Shown here: in pieces, positions 12,730 to 26,451 of the stretch
Numbering within the stretch: the first letter of the stretch is position 1
Layout: each line of letters begins with the position of its first letter
Source of the DNA: Glycine soja
Taxonomy: Eukaryota > Streptophyta > Magnoliopsida > Fabales > Fabaceae
Direction: 5' to 3'
DNA: 64,000 bases
Assembly (NCBI RefSeq): GCF_004193775.1
Contig: NC_041010.1
Span: forward strand, 806,001-870,000
Position numbers and translations under genes: made by a program
The notes under the pieces: generated by a model
The model's database searches: none
What the model saw: only the letters and a program-made list of their open reading frames with translations
Told to the model about the DNA's origin: nothing

Positions 12730-14274
12730 ACATTATTAGTGTCTTTGTAGGTGTTAGTAATAAGGTCTTCCAAGCTGCCGTGTAAATTATTAATTGTGCA
12801 AGGTCATGCAATAATCTCACAATCACATTTGTTTAACTACTACTTATGGGTGATGACGTTATGCTGCTTGTTTAGGATATATTCTAGTATTTTGTGGATA
12901 TGAGTGTAAGGAACACATTAAATTCTCTTTCATAGTTAAAATTTATTAAAAATTATAAAATTAGGAAAAAAATAATTGAATTTATTAAAAATTGTAAAAT
13001 TAGGAAAAAAATAATTAAATAAGATGTGGAACTTGCAATTTATTGTGATTTTCAACAAATTACAACCAATAAGAATGTGGCTGAGAACTTGCTCTTGGCA
13101 TTATGAAATTTTTTGGAAGTTGAGAGTGAGAACTGCCCATGGGATGAGATGGTACTCGAAAGACTTCATCATGAACACTAGTTGAGAAGTTTTGGTAGTT
13201 TGCAGTCTACACTGGCTTTATTGAGTTGCGTCCATGACTTGTTTCCTTGATGCTGGTCAATTTCAAATAACATGATTTCCAACCTAAGTTCCCAAAAATG
13301 GAAAACATAATTGCATTTTTTCTTGGAAGGATGAAGAGCTAGCAGTCAACTTCTTCAAGCCCACAATCCAAAAAGTATTCATGATCCCCTTTTCTCTATT
13401 TTGCAACAATATTAAGGGTGGAGCTTTTCTTCATTTGTGGTTGAGACTTGAGAGGAGGCTTTTACGAACCAATAAAAGAGAATCATGCAATAAGGGGGGC
13501 CCAATGTGCCAATCATCCCCACTTTCTCAGGTATATGTTTGGTACATATATGAACATGACGACGGAACCTAGAACTTGGAAAACTATATGGCGCGGAACC
13601 AAAACAACGCATCAGTATAATCTTGAGCATATTCCATATGCCATTCACACTGCTTCTATTTTTAAAGCTTTAATAATAAAAAATACAGTTTTCTGTTAGC
13701 AACAGTAAATAATGATTAAAATCATTTCCAAAATTTAAGGACTGGAATTTGTGAAACAAACTTAAAAGTCTAAATCCAAATCATTTTTTTAACCAAAAAC
13801 CAATAAAAGTAAATTTCCAAATAAAGATAGTACTTATAAGAAAATCATGATATAAATGCATTTAAAAGAACTTAACTAAAATTTGTTCAGAATTACTTTA
13901 TGATATAAACACTTGTATAAGTTTTGGGAGAAGTTAAAAAAAAATGTTATATGTCAATAACTTGTTTTTATCTTTTGAAAATTTTCTTACTTGCATGAAA
14001 AGAATTCCATTCAATTTTTTTCAATTATAGAATAATTTATATAAAAACTTATTTAATAGTGAATTTAGTTGTTTTCCAAAATGTAGTGTTATATATATAT
14101 ATATATATATAGCACACAGTTGCGGTTTGATGTGCTTGTGTAGTAGTGAGAACTGGATAGACAGAGTGTAGTACGTGAAAAGGAAAGCGCAAGAAGAAAG
14201 CACAGCCTCTACTACATCATCCCATTTCAGTACCTTTTCTTTCTGAGTCTCAGTTTCAACAATTGAAGAAGAAA
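12730..14274. other. Intergenic between the Mo25-like and IMP genes
   Basis: No gene recognised. Bases 13380-13700 are somewhat richer in G and C and open in several frames, but no frame resembles a protein and no splice pattern emerges. The IMP promoter should lie in the last few hundred bases. Confidence 0.45.
14091..14111. repeat. (AT)n microsatellite upstream of the IMP gene
   Basis: Ten uninterrupted AT units about 165 bases before the ATG of the inositol monophosphatase gene; probably length-variable between strains. Confidence 0.85.
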
Positions 14275-17200
14275 ATGGTTGACAATGGTACCTATAAATC
14301 TCATTATCTTTCTCTCCTTTAATCTATGATGTGGGATCTCGTACTTAATTATTATTAATTATAAACTTCACTCACTTCACTGACTGAATTTAATCTGTAG
14401 AATCGCTCTCAGAATTCCTCGCATCTGCGGTCGACGCGGCTCAGAAAGCTGGCGAGGTAACTTCGTTTTCATTCTACGCCTCTCCATTGATTCGTTTTCG
14501 CTTTCTGACTCTCTTGTAATGAATTGTATTCTATTGATTTCCATTTTTCCAGATTATTCGAAAAGGCTTCTACCAGACCAAAAACGTCGAACACAAAGGA
14601 CAGGTTTCCTTGCATTCTCTCCTTTCCACTAGTGCATGCTTCTACCAGCTTTTGTTTTAGTATTTGTGTTAAATTAAACTTTTAGTGACTAATCAAGTTT
14701 TCAAATCGGGATAAACAATGTGCTTGGGCATTCTCGGCATGCCCCTCACTCTCCTTCACCTGGTCCAAGTCATAAGCCTCCACAACAATTCCTTATCTAA
14801 TATTTGTACTATCTTAGCAATTGTTTCCTAAGATGTATTTTTTTTTATTTCCTTGTATTTCATGATCTGTCTCCTTGTTTAGTTAGAAATTAGAATTATG
14901 ATATAATATTAGTATAAATAAGGGTTAGTCTAAGTTTTATCATTGCATTGTAATCATATGAAGTTAAAATCAATTTCAGATGATTCAGTCTCTTTTATCT
15001 GTCTTTTCATCCTCTGTACCTAAAATCTTATAATTTCAATTAAGGTTTTAAAATTGAGCCACAGTTGCAATTGCGGTTTTGTCAAGATTCTTAATATTGC
15101 AAAAAATGCAGCTGATGGGGGCCACAACCACAGTTGCAATGTGATTGTGGAGACCTCAAAAACCTTTGCATTGTGGCTGTAATTGCGAAGTTTGAACCTA
15201 GAATCTCATCCATACTACCCCAAACTCCCCACCAGTAGGTCTACCCTAATGGTTCGTACAGTTGCTTTATTTGGGAGACAATCTACTTTTCAGAGATTTA
15301 TTGTATTTTGTTTTATTGTTTTTCTTCTTTTTGTATTGAAATGACACAACTTCATTTAGTACTTTTTGTCTTTATACTTCAGTGCACTGAGCACATTGCA
15401 AACTTTAAAATCTAAGTGCGTGTTTGCTTTCAATTCTTTAACGTGATTAACCTCGTCAAAACATAAGTGACAAATACTTGCTTCTCCGTAATGAGAGTAT
15501 TGGACGTGGAGAGAGAGTATCGGATCCATGTTACATAATTCGTTCCAAACATACCATAAGTGTATCATGTTTGATTTTGAACGAGGTAGTACGAGCTTTC
15601 AAGAGACAAATACTTCAGACAATCCTTATATGATTCTTTCATATCGTTGATTATTATGGACATAATCTGATTCTGTACTCTTAGCAATTTTGTTAATGAA
15701 TTCATCTGATCTTTAAAGTATGGTAACTATCAAAACTTTTAGGACCTATGAACATGAAATGCCCTTGGTTCCAACACATGAAGAACCAAATAAGTTCTAG
15801 CCGATAAGTGCTCAACTCATCTAGACATATCATGCTTATCACAATCCAAGGTGTATTCACATAGTAATAATCTCCAACTAAGGGCCATGCTTCGCCCTGC
15901 ATCAATTCAATTAATGTCTCCCCCCTCCCTCCAGACTCCAACACACTTCACGTGCTTCATATTTTCTGGGTTTCATAGTATTTTATTTCTGATCACATTC
16001 ATTATTCGAAGTCCTGCTGGTCCAGCGGTCCCCTACACTCTGTTTTTTGTTTTTGCTGTTATCTCCCTATTTTTTTGTTGTGTCCTGTGCATGTGCTCTG
16101 TGATGTGTGTTCTGGCTGTGTGTGCCGAAAGGGTGATAAATGAGTCATGCAAATACAAAGAAAGAGATTGTTATTATGCGAAGCCACTATGCAAAGAGGA
16201 TGTTATTACATGAAGTTGTCTATTGTCTTTGTCTATTTTGAAAGTTCATTTTGACTGTTATGCATTGAATGATCTCTATTTTGCTTACTTTATTTTACTG
16301 TTTTAATGTGATGTACAGGTTGATTTGGTCACAGAAACTGATAAAGCATGTGAAGAACTCATATTTAATAATCTCAAACAGCTTTATCCCACTCACAAGG
16401 TCGATTCATATCTCCTTCAAACTGAACAGCCGTACATATAATCATTACTCAAGTTTAAGATGGGTGGCTATTTTCTCTTTTTTGCCAGTATATATTTCCT
16501 TAAGTTCATTTAAATTGGTGTTCTTAGTTCATCGGGGAAGAAACCACGGCTGCCTATGGCACCACAGAACTTACAGATGAACCCACGTGGATAGTTGATC
16601 CCCTGGATGGAACTACTAACTTTGTGCATGGGTAATCATGAATTCTGATGTTTAAGTTGACAATGGATTAGTTATACACTAATATTTCCATATTGGTTGA
16701 CTATAATTCTACTATTTGTACTTTGTAGGTTCCCCTTTGTTTGTGTCTCCATTGGTCTCACAATTGGAAAAACTCCTACGATTGGTGTTGTATACAATCC
16801 AATAATTAATGAGGTGAGCAATCTTCCCCCATACTGATGCTTTATTAGTGATTGACTACAAAACAATTAAAATTTCCATAAGTTAGAAACATGCAAAGTT
16901 TTATACAATGTTAAAATTCTGCATGTATTTTTTTTTTTGTTTGTGGTTTAATTTTCCTCTGTTGCTTAGTATACAAATTAAAATTTGGGATTGCTGTGTG
17001 TAGCTTTTTACTGGAATCCGTGGAAAAGGTGCCTTTTTGAATGGGAATCCCATAAAAGGTGTGTCATCTGTTCTTTATTGTTTGAATGATTGTTGTTAAT
17101 TTAAATGTTATGCTTATGCATTCAAATTTCACAGTATCGTCTCAAACTGAACTAATCAGCTCCCTTCTTGCAACTGAGGTAAGTCCAACCTGTTATAGTT

Positions 17201-18937
17201 TACTATGTGAAATCTATTTTTCTTTTCATATTTTTTTTTGTATCAATGAAGGGTATTTCCCTCCCTCTTCTTATTGTGCACTTGTGTTGATAACACATGG
17301 AACTGAGAAATATACTTTGCTGCAAAATATCAATGTGTGGAATGGCCTTCTAAGTGAGAGTGCTTCTTTCAGTTGATCAAGTTAGCTAAATATAAACCCA
17401 CTCAGTGAATAGTAATAAACCTTGTTTATGTCCTGCGTTTGGTTGGTCTAACACCCAATTATGACACTATGCATAAGTCATGGCCATTGCTGCTGAACCC
17501 ATTTAAATCATAATACTCTGAAGTGTCTCTATTTCCACAAAAAATATTATACTAAAAAAATGGATGTATCAAATTATTTGTATGTCTGTAATTTGCCCGT
17601 ACTGAATTAAATTTTTTTACTAACTCCTCCACGTCTAGATGTGTTTTAAAATGATTTGAAATCATGTTAGGGAAGGCAAATTACATTAGAGCCTTATATT
17701 TTGATTCCTGTATGCCACCTAAATCTTCCAAGTTTTAAGCTTATTCCCTATGTATACATATCATAACTATGTAATCGTTTGAGTGTTGTTTGTTGAAAGC
17801 AACAAATTCCGGACATTTCATTTTGTTCCGGCAATAACTGTGAGTTGTTGAATAAATAATAAGAATCTAATTTTGGAAGTGAAATTTGTGTTTTGTATGA
17901 GTATATTTTAATCTTGGGAAATTGAAAACATCCCAAAATACCAATGTGATCTTTTAGCAGATTGCATCCCCACTGAGTATGCATGTGTTTTTTACCCGCA
18001 TTATTGTGCTTAATTACTACAAATCCTTTTGGTTAGTAAGGTTATCTTATACTAACTTGAATTGGAAGTCTAAGATTATTGGTCAGATCCACATAAATAT
18101 TTTGCCTTTTGAATCAAGACAAACTTGAAATTCAATGTTTTTCCCTTCTGAAAGAGCAGGCCGGAACAAAACGTGACCAAGAAACAGTAGATGCCTCTAC
18201 CAATAGGATTAAAAGCTTGCTTTTCAAGGTAAAGCTGGGACTTTCCATAAAATCTATTGGACTAAGGTGATATTACTGATTCTGCCATAACCACACCTTC
18301 TCTATGTCAGGTGAGATCTCTTCGAATGAGTGGCTCCTGCGCTCTGAATCTTTGTGGAATTGCATGTGGAAGGCTGGATGTATTCTTTGAACTTGGCTTT
18401 GGTGGTCCTTGGTATGAATGAATATCTCCTTCTACATTAATGTTTGGCAATGTGATAATGTGATTCACAAGGCCTCTTTCCTTTTCCAGGGATGTAGCAG
18501 GTGGTGCTGTCATTGTTAGAGAAGCTGGAGGTGTTGTATTTGATCCGTAAGTAACTTTGCTTAGATATCCTTATTCTTCACGAAGGGACTAAGTATTTAG
18601 TTCTAGATAGTCTCCGCACAGTTAGGTATATAGTCCATTTGGCTCTTAGCATGATGCATCTTCATCTTGTGGACAGTTATGTAGATATTGTTGGATGGAC
18701 ATGCATTGTGTCATATTTTATTATTTTATGCACCGTTGACAGGACTTACTAGCACTTTAGAAAGCTATAACACAAAGTTGCATAGATATGCTGGAAAGAT
18801 TTCGTGCTTATGTCAACATCTGATGTTTCACTTACTTCAGGTCCGGTGCAGATTTTGACATAACATCTCAGCGAGTAGCAGCTTCAAACTCTTTCTTAAA
18901 AGATGCACTTGTTGATACTCTGCGCCAAATGGTTTGA
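14275..18937 (+). CDS. VTC4: Inositol monophosphatase / L-galactose-1-phosphate phosphatase, 12 exons
   Basis: Exons: 14275-14287, 14401-14456, 14553-14603, 16319-16399, 16528-16631, 16729-16813, 17004-17058, 17135-17178, 18160-18228, 18311-18411, 18490-18546, 18841-18937; 270 residues, in phase. The enzyme is a Mg-dependent, lithium-sensitive phosphatase that releases myo-inositol from inositol phosphate and, in plants, L-galactose from L-galactose-1-phosphate in the ascorbate pathway. The catalytic set is intact: GEE with E71, the [15 protein letters not shown] motif (88-102; metal ligands D91 and D94), and the second signature GGPWDVAGG with D221. Near-identity in layout to Arabidopsis VTC4 (from memory) and the absence of a transit peptide argue against the plastid IMPL1 and histidinol-phosphate IMPL2 branches, so a cytosolic enzyme is likely. 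Exon 1 carries only 13 coding bases. The 1.7-kb third intron holds repeat-like DNA, including a stretch of GCAATTGCGG-type words near 15060-15190. Confidence 0.95.
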
Positions 18938-20527
18938 GAAATTTACTATTAATCAATGGCAAGAACTTATCATATAAGCCATCTTTGTTAGTTCGTTTAG
19001 CTTTTGCCCAAATAATTTTTAAGATTCTCAGTTTTTGGTAAAAGTTGCCTGATAAAAATGTTTTAGAATTTTTAACTTCTGTGAATCCAAAGTATTCAAT
19101 AGTAAATCACTTTAAATCCTTTCAAACGAGTACAATTCCTTTTATATTACATTGCTAAAATATCAGTATATTAAGAATGTTAAAACACGCTCTTTTGACA
19201 CATTTTTTTCATCATCGGTGATTGGGTAGAGAATGCTCCCATTAAATAAAAGGGTTGAGTACAGTTATTTAGCAAGGCCAACAATTTTTTATCTAATAAT
19301 AGAATAAGTAATGTTATTTTCACTGAAAAATTTCATAATCTTTTTTAGCAATTCATTTTTTTTCTTCTATCTCTTTTCATCACATTATTTATTTTATGTC
19401 ACATTTCTCTTTGGTTTCTATCTCTTTTTCTCTCTGTAGAAAGTGTTGCAGAAAAAAATTAGTGAAAATAGCGTTACAATGGCAGAATTTGATGGTAATG
19501 TGATTGTTTGAGCATATATACTCTAATTCTGATTAAATGTTTCACGTGTTAACGATGCAACTCGCTTTAAATTAATTCCATTCACATGGGGTATGAGAGG
19601 TTTCCCGTAAACTTCCGCCTTAGATTATGCTGCGATTCTTTTGACATTTTCTTATCTAATTTACTGTGATACCGCTATGGCCTAGTGCCTTTGTCTCTTG
19701 GCTCGGTGTTAAAAAAGTTTGGCCGAAATACGAGAAGAAATGCAATTAGCAACTCATTGCTAATTAAAATAAGATGGCGTGCACTCCCGCTTGTGGGTTC
19801 GGTTTTCAAACTCTCAGAAAAAGGGGAAAACGGTGTATTAAATATAGAAAATGATTGATGCGGAATAGTGTAAAGCCAGGTAATGGTCCAAATGTCCAAG
19901 TAGAGGAAGGAATATGACAGAAAGGGAGCATAATGCATCCATCCCTTCGGTTTGATAAATTCAAACGATTCCCAAGAGGTTTGGTCAATAATGCTCACCA
20001 AAATATGTCATGTACAGGCTGTATTCTTTATAGCCTTTATGCGATTCACAGCTCCACTGTTGAAGTCCAATATGACCAAAAGAAATTCAATTCGATACAA
20101 AAGTTTTTGGAAGAGCTTTACCAAATTGTACATGCAATAAAATCCACTAGGCTGTTGCCCCCAACCGAAAGGAACAAAGAAAAATTGAATACCACTAGGC
20201 CATCTAACCCAGAGAGATAACATAACAAGCAAAGATATTTGAAACTGGAAGGTATGGAGAAAGAGTAAGACAAAAGTAAACAATAAATACAAATATGAAG
20301 AAAAATCGATACAAGGTATCCTCTGAAAACCATGTCCCAGGAACTCACTGTCTATCCTATGAAAGAATTTTATATCAAAACCAGACTCTAAGCTACTGGG
20401 AGTGTCCTAAATACACTCCATATAAGTGAACAAATATACAAACAGAAAGTGTTTAAGTTTTAACAACCAAACTCATATAAGTAGAATTCAGAAGCCAAAA
20501 ATCCAGTATCTATGAGGCCACTTTCCC
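18938..20527. other. Convergent intergenic region between the IMP and CYBDOM genes
   Basis: Both flanking genes end here, so it holds two 3' UTRs. ORFs on both strands between 19675 and 20350 have no family likeness. No element ends were recognised. Confidence 0.45.
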
Positions 20528-22052
20528 TTACACCTGCTGTCCTCTAGAACCATACCCATTTGTTCCATTGACACCATGTGCTGTCTTGTTCTCTGAGTTC
20601 CTCCTCTTCAACACAACAATCCATGTGTAGGCCTCCAAAAGCACAGCAATGCCACCCAAAGCTGCAATGATGCCAATGTAAGCATGCTTCCAGTCATTGT
20701 AGCGATCCCCTACAGAAGTCTCCAATGCATCAAACCCTTTAAAGACGTTGATGATACTGATGATTATGGTGGAGTATCCAACGGCGTAGTGGTAAATGTT
20801 CCAGTAGATTCTGATTTTGTGGTCTTTGTTGGGCCTCAAAAGCAGAGCAAAAACCTGTATTCAACAAAATATATGTGAGTCCCATAACATTCCGAAGAGG
20901 CTTAAGAAACAAACAAATCAAGAACATTTCCTAAGTCATATACCTGAAGGGTTCCAAGGCAGAAGAGGGTGATCCCGAGTGCTCTATGGGTGTTATACTT
21001 AATACCAACCGAGTCACTTCCGAGTTTGAGACCAGTTCCCCACCCAGCAACACCAACTATGTAGGCAGAGGTTTGGCATGTAACATGAAGGTAAAACCAA
21101 GCAGGGTCTGCAGATTTGAACACCTTCAAATACCTTGCTATTATGGCACCAACGGGCATCAAAATCCCCCAGCTCAGTGCATTCAGCACTCCATGGACCT
21201 GAACAAATCAACACACACTCTTCAATTGTTCTCCCTAAAAAAGAAGAAAACGAATTTCCAAACATCCCTTATGGTTTGATGCCAAGGAAACCATGCAGGG
21301 AGTATAAGGTGGATTGGATGGTTAAGGGGGAAGGGAAAGGTGGTGGGTTCAATCCCCTCTCTAACAAAACCAACATTTGTCGGAAAAAAAAAAAAGCAAG
21401 TAGAATAACAGGTACTTACATTTCTTCTTCTCCTAAGTGAATTCCCACTTCCTGCTTGACTGGAGCCAGAAAGAAGATCCAAGCTTTCCTTGGATTGGGT
21501 GTTGGAAGAAGTCATAGAATGCATTGCAGGGGTACCAGAAGACACAGGACCATCGTTCCAAAGGTGGACCAAAGTGGTGGTACCACTGGGAAGAGTGAGG
21601 GTAGCATAGATGGTGACCTCAGTGCTCTGATGGGTAGCCGTCAATCCTGAGTGATTATAAGAGATGGCTCCCTCTGCCAGTGTGGTTCCGGGATTTGCAA
21701 TGGAAGAAGTATATGCATTTGGGGCACCGCTAGATGGTATGATAGCCACCAGAGCTTGTGCTCCCGTCATAGCTGAATTGAGGTTGTTGCTGGGATTGAT
21801 AGCCCATGCAACCCACTTGTCTGTTCCAGAGATTCCTGTGTGTCTGAAGGCTATGTCCAACTTCCCTGTGGCCTGGTCAAAGGTCCAGTGGAGGTACGAG
21901 GATAGGTGAGGAAGATCACGGCATGTGGTGAAAACCTTGTTTTCGGTGAAGGCCTGGCCCTTGCATGCTGTCTGTGCCGAGGTTGTCAGAAGGAGAGAGC
22001 TCAACACAGATATGGCCAACACAAGCCTCACCACAACCAACTTTCCAACCAT
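20528..22052 (-). CDS. Cytochrome b561 and DOMON domain-containing protein, 3 exons
   Basis: Minus-strand exons 22052-21420, 21198-20944 and 20854-20528 join in phase to 404 residues, the usual size of plant CYBDOM proteins. These plasma-membrane proteins carry electrons from cytosolic ascorbate through the b561 core to an outer-face heme in the DOMON domain. Seen here: a signal peptide (residues 1-26, ending TTSA), a DOMON domain at roughly 45-170 (with [19 protein letters not shown] and WVAWAINP), a polar serine-rich linker with SLRRRRN, then a b561 core of about five membrane spans. The four heme-ligand histidines are present at H213, H249, H282 and H318. The hydrophilic tail ([13 protein letters not shown]) faces the cytosol. 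The ATG at 22052 is the first in frame; the open frame beyond it starts with GTG. The family is auxin-responsive in some members, but nothing in this promoter was recognised. Resembles Arabidopsis At5g47530/At4g17280 (from memory). Confidence 0.93.
21301..21395 (+). mobile_element. tRNA-like SINE relic in the first CYBDOM intron
   Basis: The stretch has a B-box-like GGGTTCAATCCCC (21345-21357), a weak A-box-like TGGATGGTTAAGG before it, and ends in a run of 12 A. It resembles the SINE at 48899-48977 across its length (ATAAG, TTGG, GTGGRTTCAA, CTAACA, CAACATT). No target duplication was found, so the 5' end is uncertain. It lies antisense to the host gene. Confidence 0.45.
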
Positions 22053-23503
22053 CTTCCTGTTGCTACAGTTACAAACAACTACAACAATGAACAACACCTT
22101 TTGTTGGTTCTTGATTCTCTTCCTTGATCCTGAAAAGGGTACTTGGCAATTTTGTGAAACTCTCTGTTGGGAGATCTAAATCTTATAGTAAGTAGCTCAA
22201 TTGATTATTTTGTGGTTTGTTTGTTTCTCTTCTCTTCCTGCTTCTAGCAAAAAACGAGTTTAATGAACTGGAGCAGGTTGTGAGAGAGAAAGAGGGGTGA
22301 GGGGGGGTTATTATAAGGGTGGATGGGTTTTGGTAGTTGAGTAGTTGATGTCCAACGATGACTAAAGTCTGAGAGAAGAAAATCAAAAACAAAACAACAA
22401 ACAGTAAGGGGTTAAATCTTAAATTAGAACAACTAAATATCTAGATGCTCTAATTAATTCATGTAAAAGTATGAATTTATTATACATTATGATATTCATT
22501 AGGATGTCACTTACCATAGGTTCAAGGGAGTTAATTAAAGAATTAAAAAAAGTATTTATTATTTAAATTATAAAAAAATGTAAAAAATATAAATATTATA
22601 ATTTTTTTCTCAATAAAAATATTTCTTGTCCACACTAATTAACATTTACTTGTTTTTTATTCTCTAGTCTCAATTAAAATTAAAAAAGGTATAATTTTTT
22701 ATTGACATAGAAACACCTCTTAAAAGATCAATTATAAAAGGCGCGTTATGTGTGTCACCACTGGGTCCAGCCTCCCAGTGAGAGGAAGCTTCCATTACGT
22801 TTGCCATGAACAAGCAATTTGATTTGTTCCAAAAAGTAAAATTACGAATTGTAAAAGTCGACCAGGTTTTCAAACGACCATCCCTTTCACACCTGTCTCT
22901 TTGTGCAACTCAAGGCTTCAAAAACACTTTTGTTTTTTTTCTTTTTTTGCTTTATTTTTTTTTTCAAATACAAAGTTGCAAACCTGATTTTTATGGTTGA
23001 AGTGAAGGATCAGAAAGAATATTATTGTTGGCCGGTTTAACCAAACGGTGTGTCTAACAACCTCTTTCTTTCATCCGTTTTGGTTTGCTTGCGTTGTAAT
23101 GTCGTCAGCCCACACCAACGGGGTTGACCGTATTTTTTACCCCACGACGTAGACATACGGTACGGTAGTGGTATTTAATTATGTATACTCCATTAGATAC
23201 GAATATTTAGTTAAAAGTTTAAGCATTATGCAATCTTATGTTTCCCATCACAAGTTGGCTTCAAGGTTCATATATATTATTTTTCGATGAAAATGTTAAT
23301 ATAACTTCGAATTCACAAGCATCAATTCATTATGTTGAGGTATACAAAAAAAATTGTGTATTTATATTCTCAAAATCAGATGTTTGAAGTTTCAACTATC
23401 GGGTAATGTTAAATGTTATGAATTTAAGACGGACTTTATGATATTTTGCTTGTAAGGTTTGAAATTTTATCGATGTAACGAGTGTTTGATTTAACATTAT
23501 ATT

Positions 23504-24198
23504 ATGTATTTGGACGAGAAAATTCAAAATTCTGATAAATTTTAAATTTTAAGAATTTTAAATATTTCAATTGAAATTCTTTTATTTTTAAAATTTTGTG
23601 TTTGGATGAAAAAAATTAAAATTGTGAAGGTGAAAGAAAATGAATGCAAAGAGAATAAAAGATATGTTTGGTGTGCTTTCAAAGAAAATAACATTGATGC
23701 GGTATGAAAAGTCACAGGAAAATCAGGACACGGCGGTATACACCATTACATCCGATCACACATTCCTGTCAACGGCGTAAGGCATGACTCAGGTCCTCCG
23801 TGTCGGCGAGCACCTCCGCCGTGTGATGGATAGCGACGACTGCTCTCATGACTGGCGGGTGCAATTCTACGTGTATCCTACGCCCACACGCGATGTTCTA
23901 CGAGGACGGTGTTTCTTGAAGAAGAGGATCATTGGCATGGAGGAAGAATCTCAAGTTCAAGAACAAATTTCGGAAGCTTTTAAGTGAAAATTCTTCTATT
24001 AAGAAGAAAATTTCAATTTTTCACATTTTAAAAGGAAATTAAAATTCCACATTTTTAGTTGTTTAAAATTTTGTTTTAAAATTTTAAAAATTTAAATTCT
24101 TTCATATAAAAACATTCATATAATGAATTTTAGATTAAAGAAATTTAAATTCTCTAATAAATTATTTTCTTCAATTAAAATTTTCTATCCAAATACAT
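23504..24198. mobile_element. Candidate non-autonomous TIR transposon with GC-rich core
   Basis: The left end (ATGTATTTGGACGAGAAAA) and the right end, read on the other strand (ATGTATTTGGATAGAAAA), form terminal inverted repeats of about 18 bases. Long AT-rich subterminal arms (TTAAATTTTAAG-type words) surround a sharply different GC-rich core at about 23696-23990. The core contains a 67-codon ORF from the ATG at 23784 with no family likeness that I can name. No target duplication was certain by eye. The shape, AT-rich arms with a foreign core, fits a MITE-like element that captured host DNA, but a conserved element-specific core is equally possible. Confidence 0.45.
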
Positions 24199-26451
24199 CA
24201 TTCTTTTCTACCTCCAAATAAAAATAACTCTATAACTTCTGTTTTTTTTTTTTAATGCACGGTATGGGATGTTAGACCTGAAATCAAATATGCAAATATT
24301 TGTTATATATAATTCCATAGTACGGAATGAACTAAGCACATTTATGTTAAATTAACTGGAGAAGTTCTTTTAAGCTAACTTTTAAAACAAAACTAAAACT
24401 TTATAATTCTTCCAAAACGAATAATCGTAGACTTCCAATTTAAGTTTCTGAATACTTTCTATAAGCCTTAACGGGGCAAAGAGAAGGCTTCTTATCCGGT
24501 ACATCGTTATCATGTGGCTGGAAATAAATGTAGCTGATGATTGAATAATTAAGGGATCTTAATCGAAGCATATATTGAGTTAACAAACAAATATTTGTTA
24601 AGTGTAACAAAATTTCGTAGTCAACGTTAGAAGATTCTCAACTTTTGTTCCTTTTTTTAATTGTTCTATTTTGTTTCCCCATAGTCTTTTATTGTGCAAT
24701 AGATTATTACACAGGGCATTAGCATTCTCCGCAAGTTTGGGTGGGAGTCAACTTGGAGAATGTGTTTAATTATGAGTAATTTATTTCAACTATTGTGGCT
24801 GCCTCATTTGAGTCAGTCAGCAAAATTAGAATTGGCATTCACATGGAAATTGGAAGACGCGTACAAGTCAAGAAACGCAAGCGGAACTAAGCTAATGCAA
24901 CCAATTCCATACACCCAACTCAGTTTTTGATTATTAGCATTAGTTAGCATTAACATGTGCTTTAGCTAACAAGCAATAAATCAATACCCTTTATTGCAGA
25001 GGAAGAGGAATTTTGTCCAGATTAGGTCATGTCCATGTTAGAGGAATAATGGTGCATTTTTTCATGCCTTTCCAATAAACAAACAATAAAAAAAAAAGTT
25101 ATTTTTTTTCTTAAAAAAATCAACGAGTAAGCTTTTTAGACTGCTTGATTGAGCAAAAGTGTACTTGTTTGAAATGTTTTTATAATGTTATTTTTAGAAT
25201 CTATAGTATTCAGAAAATCATTTTGGATTTTGATCTAAAATAGAACGAGCAAGGGTTACATTTTTCTAACGCTTATTTTTCATATAAAAAATATTACTTT
25301 TAAGGGGAGTATTGAGTTTCCATGAAGTTTAGAAAAATTATTTGTTTTAAAAGCTACCACAACTAGCTAGTATATTTCCTTTGAGAGCCCATGTGTTTGG
25401 CGGCTTGATTTTATATGATCTAGATTTTATAAATTTATTTTGATTAAAAATAAGTTTGAAGTAATTTATATTTTTTTAAACAAAAGATTCCATTATATAA
25501 AAGAAAACTAGATGTGCCAAAAGCATGTAATAGTTTAAATATTTTGATTAAAAAGTAATATTGGCATATTAAATAATTAAGAGTAAAAAACACATGCACG
25601 TGCAAAAGTTAGTAATTCTTTCACTTCTATAGTTACTGAGTTGATAGATTAATTTTAATTTAACAAAAAAAAATGAATTTGAATCCTAAATATGTTTCTC
25701 ATCGAAAGATGTATGTGATCTTAAACTAAGAACTTATTTCCCTTATACTCAATCTCATTCAAGTCACTTTAAAAAGCTAACAGAAGTGATTTAAAGTGAT
25801 AAAACACTGTTTGAAATTTGAAGTATACATTCCGCATAGATTTCCACTCCCAGTAGTCTTCCACAATACAGTAACTTCGAGTCAATACTTTTTAAATCTC
25901 AGATATTATAAATTGAATCTGTTTGGTTGGTACATAAGTGTTGGGAGTGCTTTAAATTTTCCATAACTTTTTCTTTACACCTACATTCTTTTTTTTATGC
26001 CTATCCTTAACTTTTGTTATTTAATTAGTTTTTATTGGGATGTAATTACATAATTATGATATATAGGAATTCTTAAGAACGAAATAGGACATAGAATATA
26101 AAAAAGTTAAATTAATTTACTAATCATCTCTAATCTATTTTTTATGTTGGATTTGATTTTTTAATTTTTTGAATTAAACTTAATCTTCTAATTTTTAAAA
26201 TCGATTCAATTTATCATGACATGACATGTAAATTGGACAAACGATATTAAAAACCTGTATTTTGTAACTACTTAAAATTACTGAAGTGATAATTTTAAGC
26301 TGTCACAAAATACACGTTTAAATTATATGATTAAATTTAGACGATAAAACCAATCAAATTAATTTAAACGGTGAGATAAAAAAATAAATGAGAGAATCAG
26401 TAAAGTAATCTGAGTTATAAAAAATGAGGTAGTGAATGAAAGAGACAAAAA

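Noticed and set aside
13381..13699. Cluster of overlapping ORFs on both strands
   Set aside because: No frame is conserved-looking, no splice partners were found and none resembles a protein family.
15851..16213. 120-codon plus-strand ORF
   Set aside because: It lies wholly inside intron 3 of the IMP gene, is biased to hydrophobic residues by T-rich DNA, and resembles no family.
19677..19815. Possible SINE with TGGCCTAGTGC and GGTTCGG words
   Set aside because: The two words are about 120 bases apart, too far for paired pol III boxes, and no tail or duplication is seen.
20001..20350. Several ORFs on both strands after the CYBDOM stop
   Set aside because: They fall in the 3' flank of the CYBDOM gene and have no likeness to any family.
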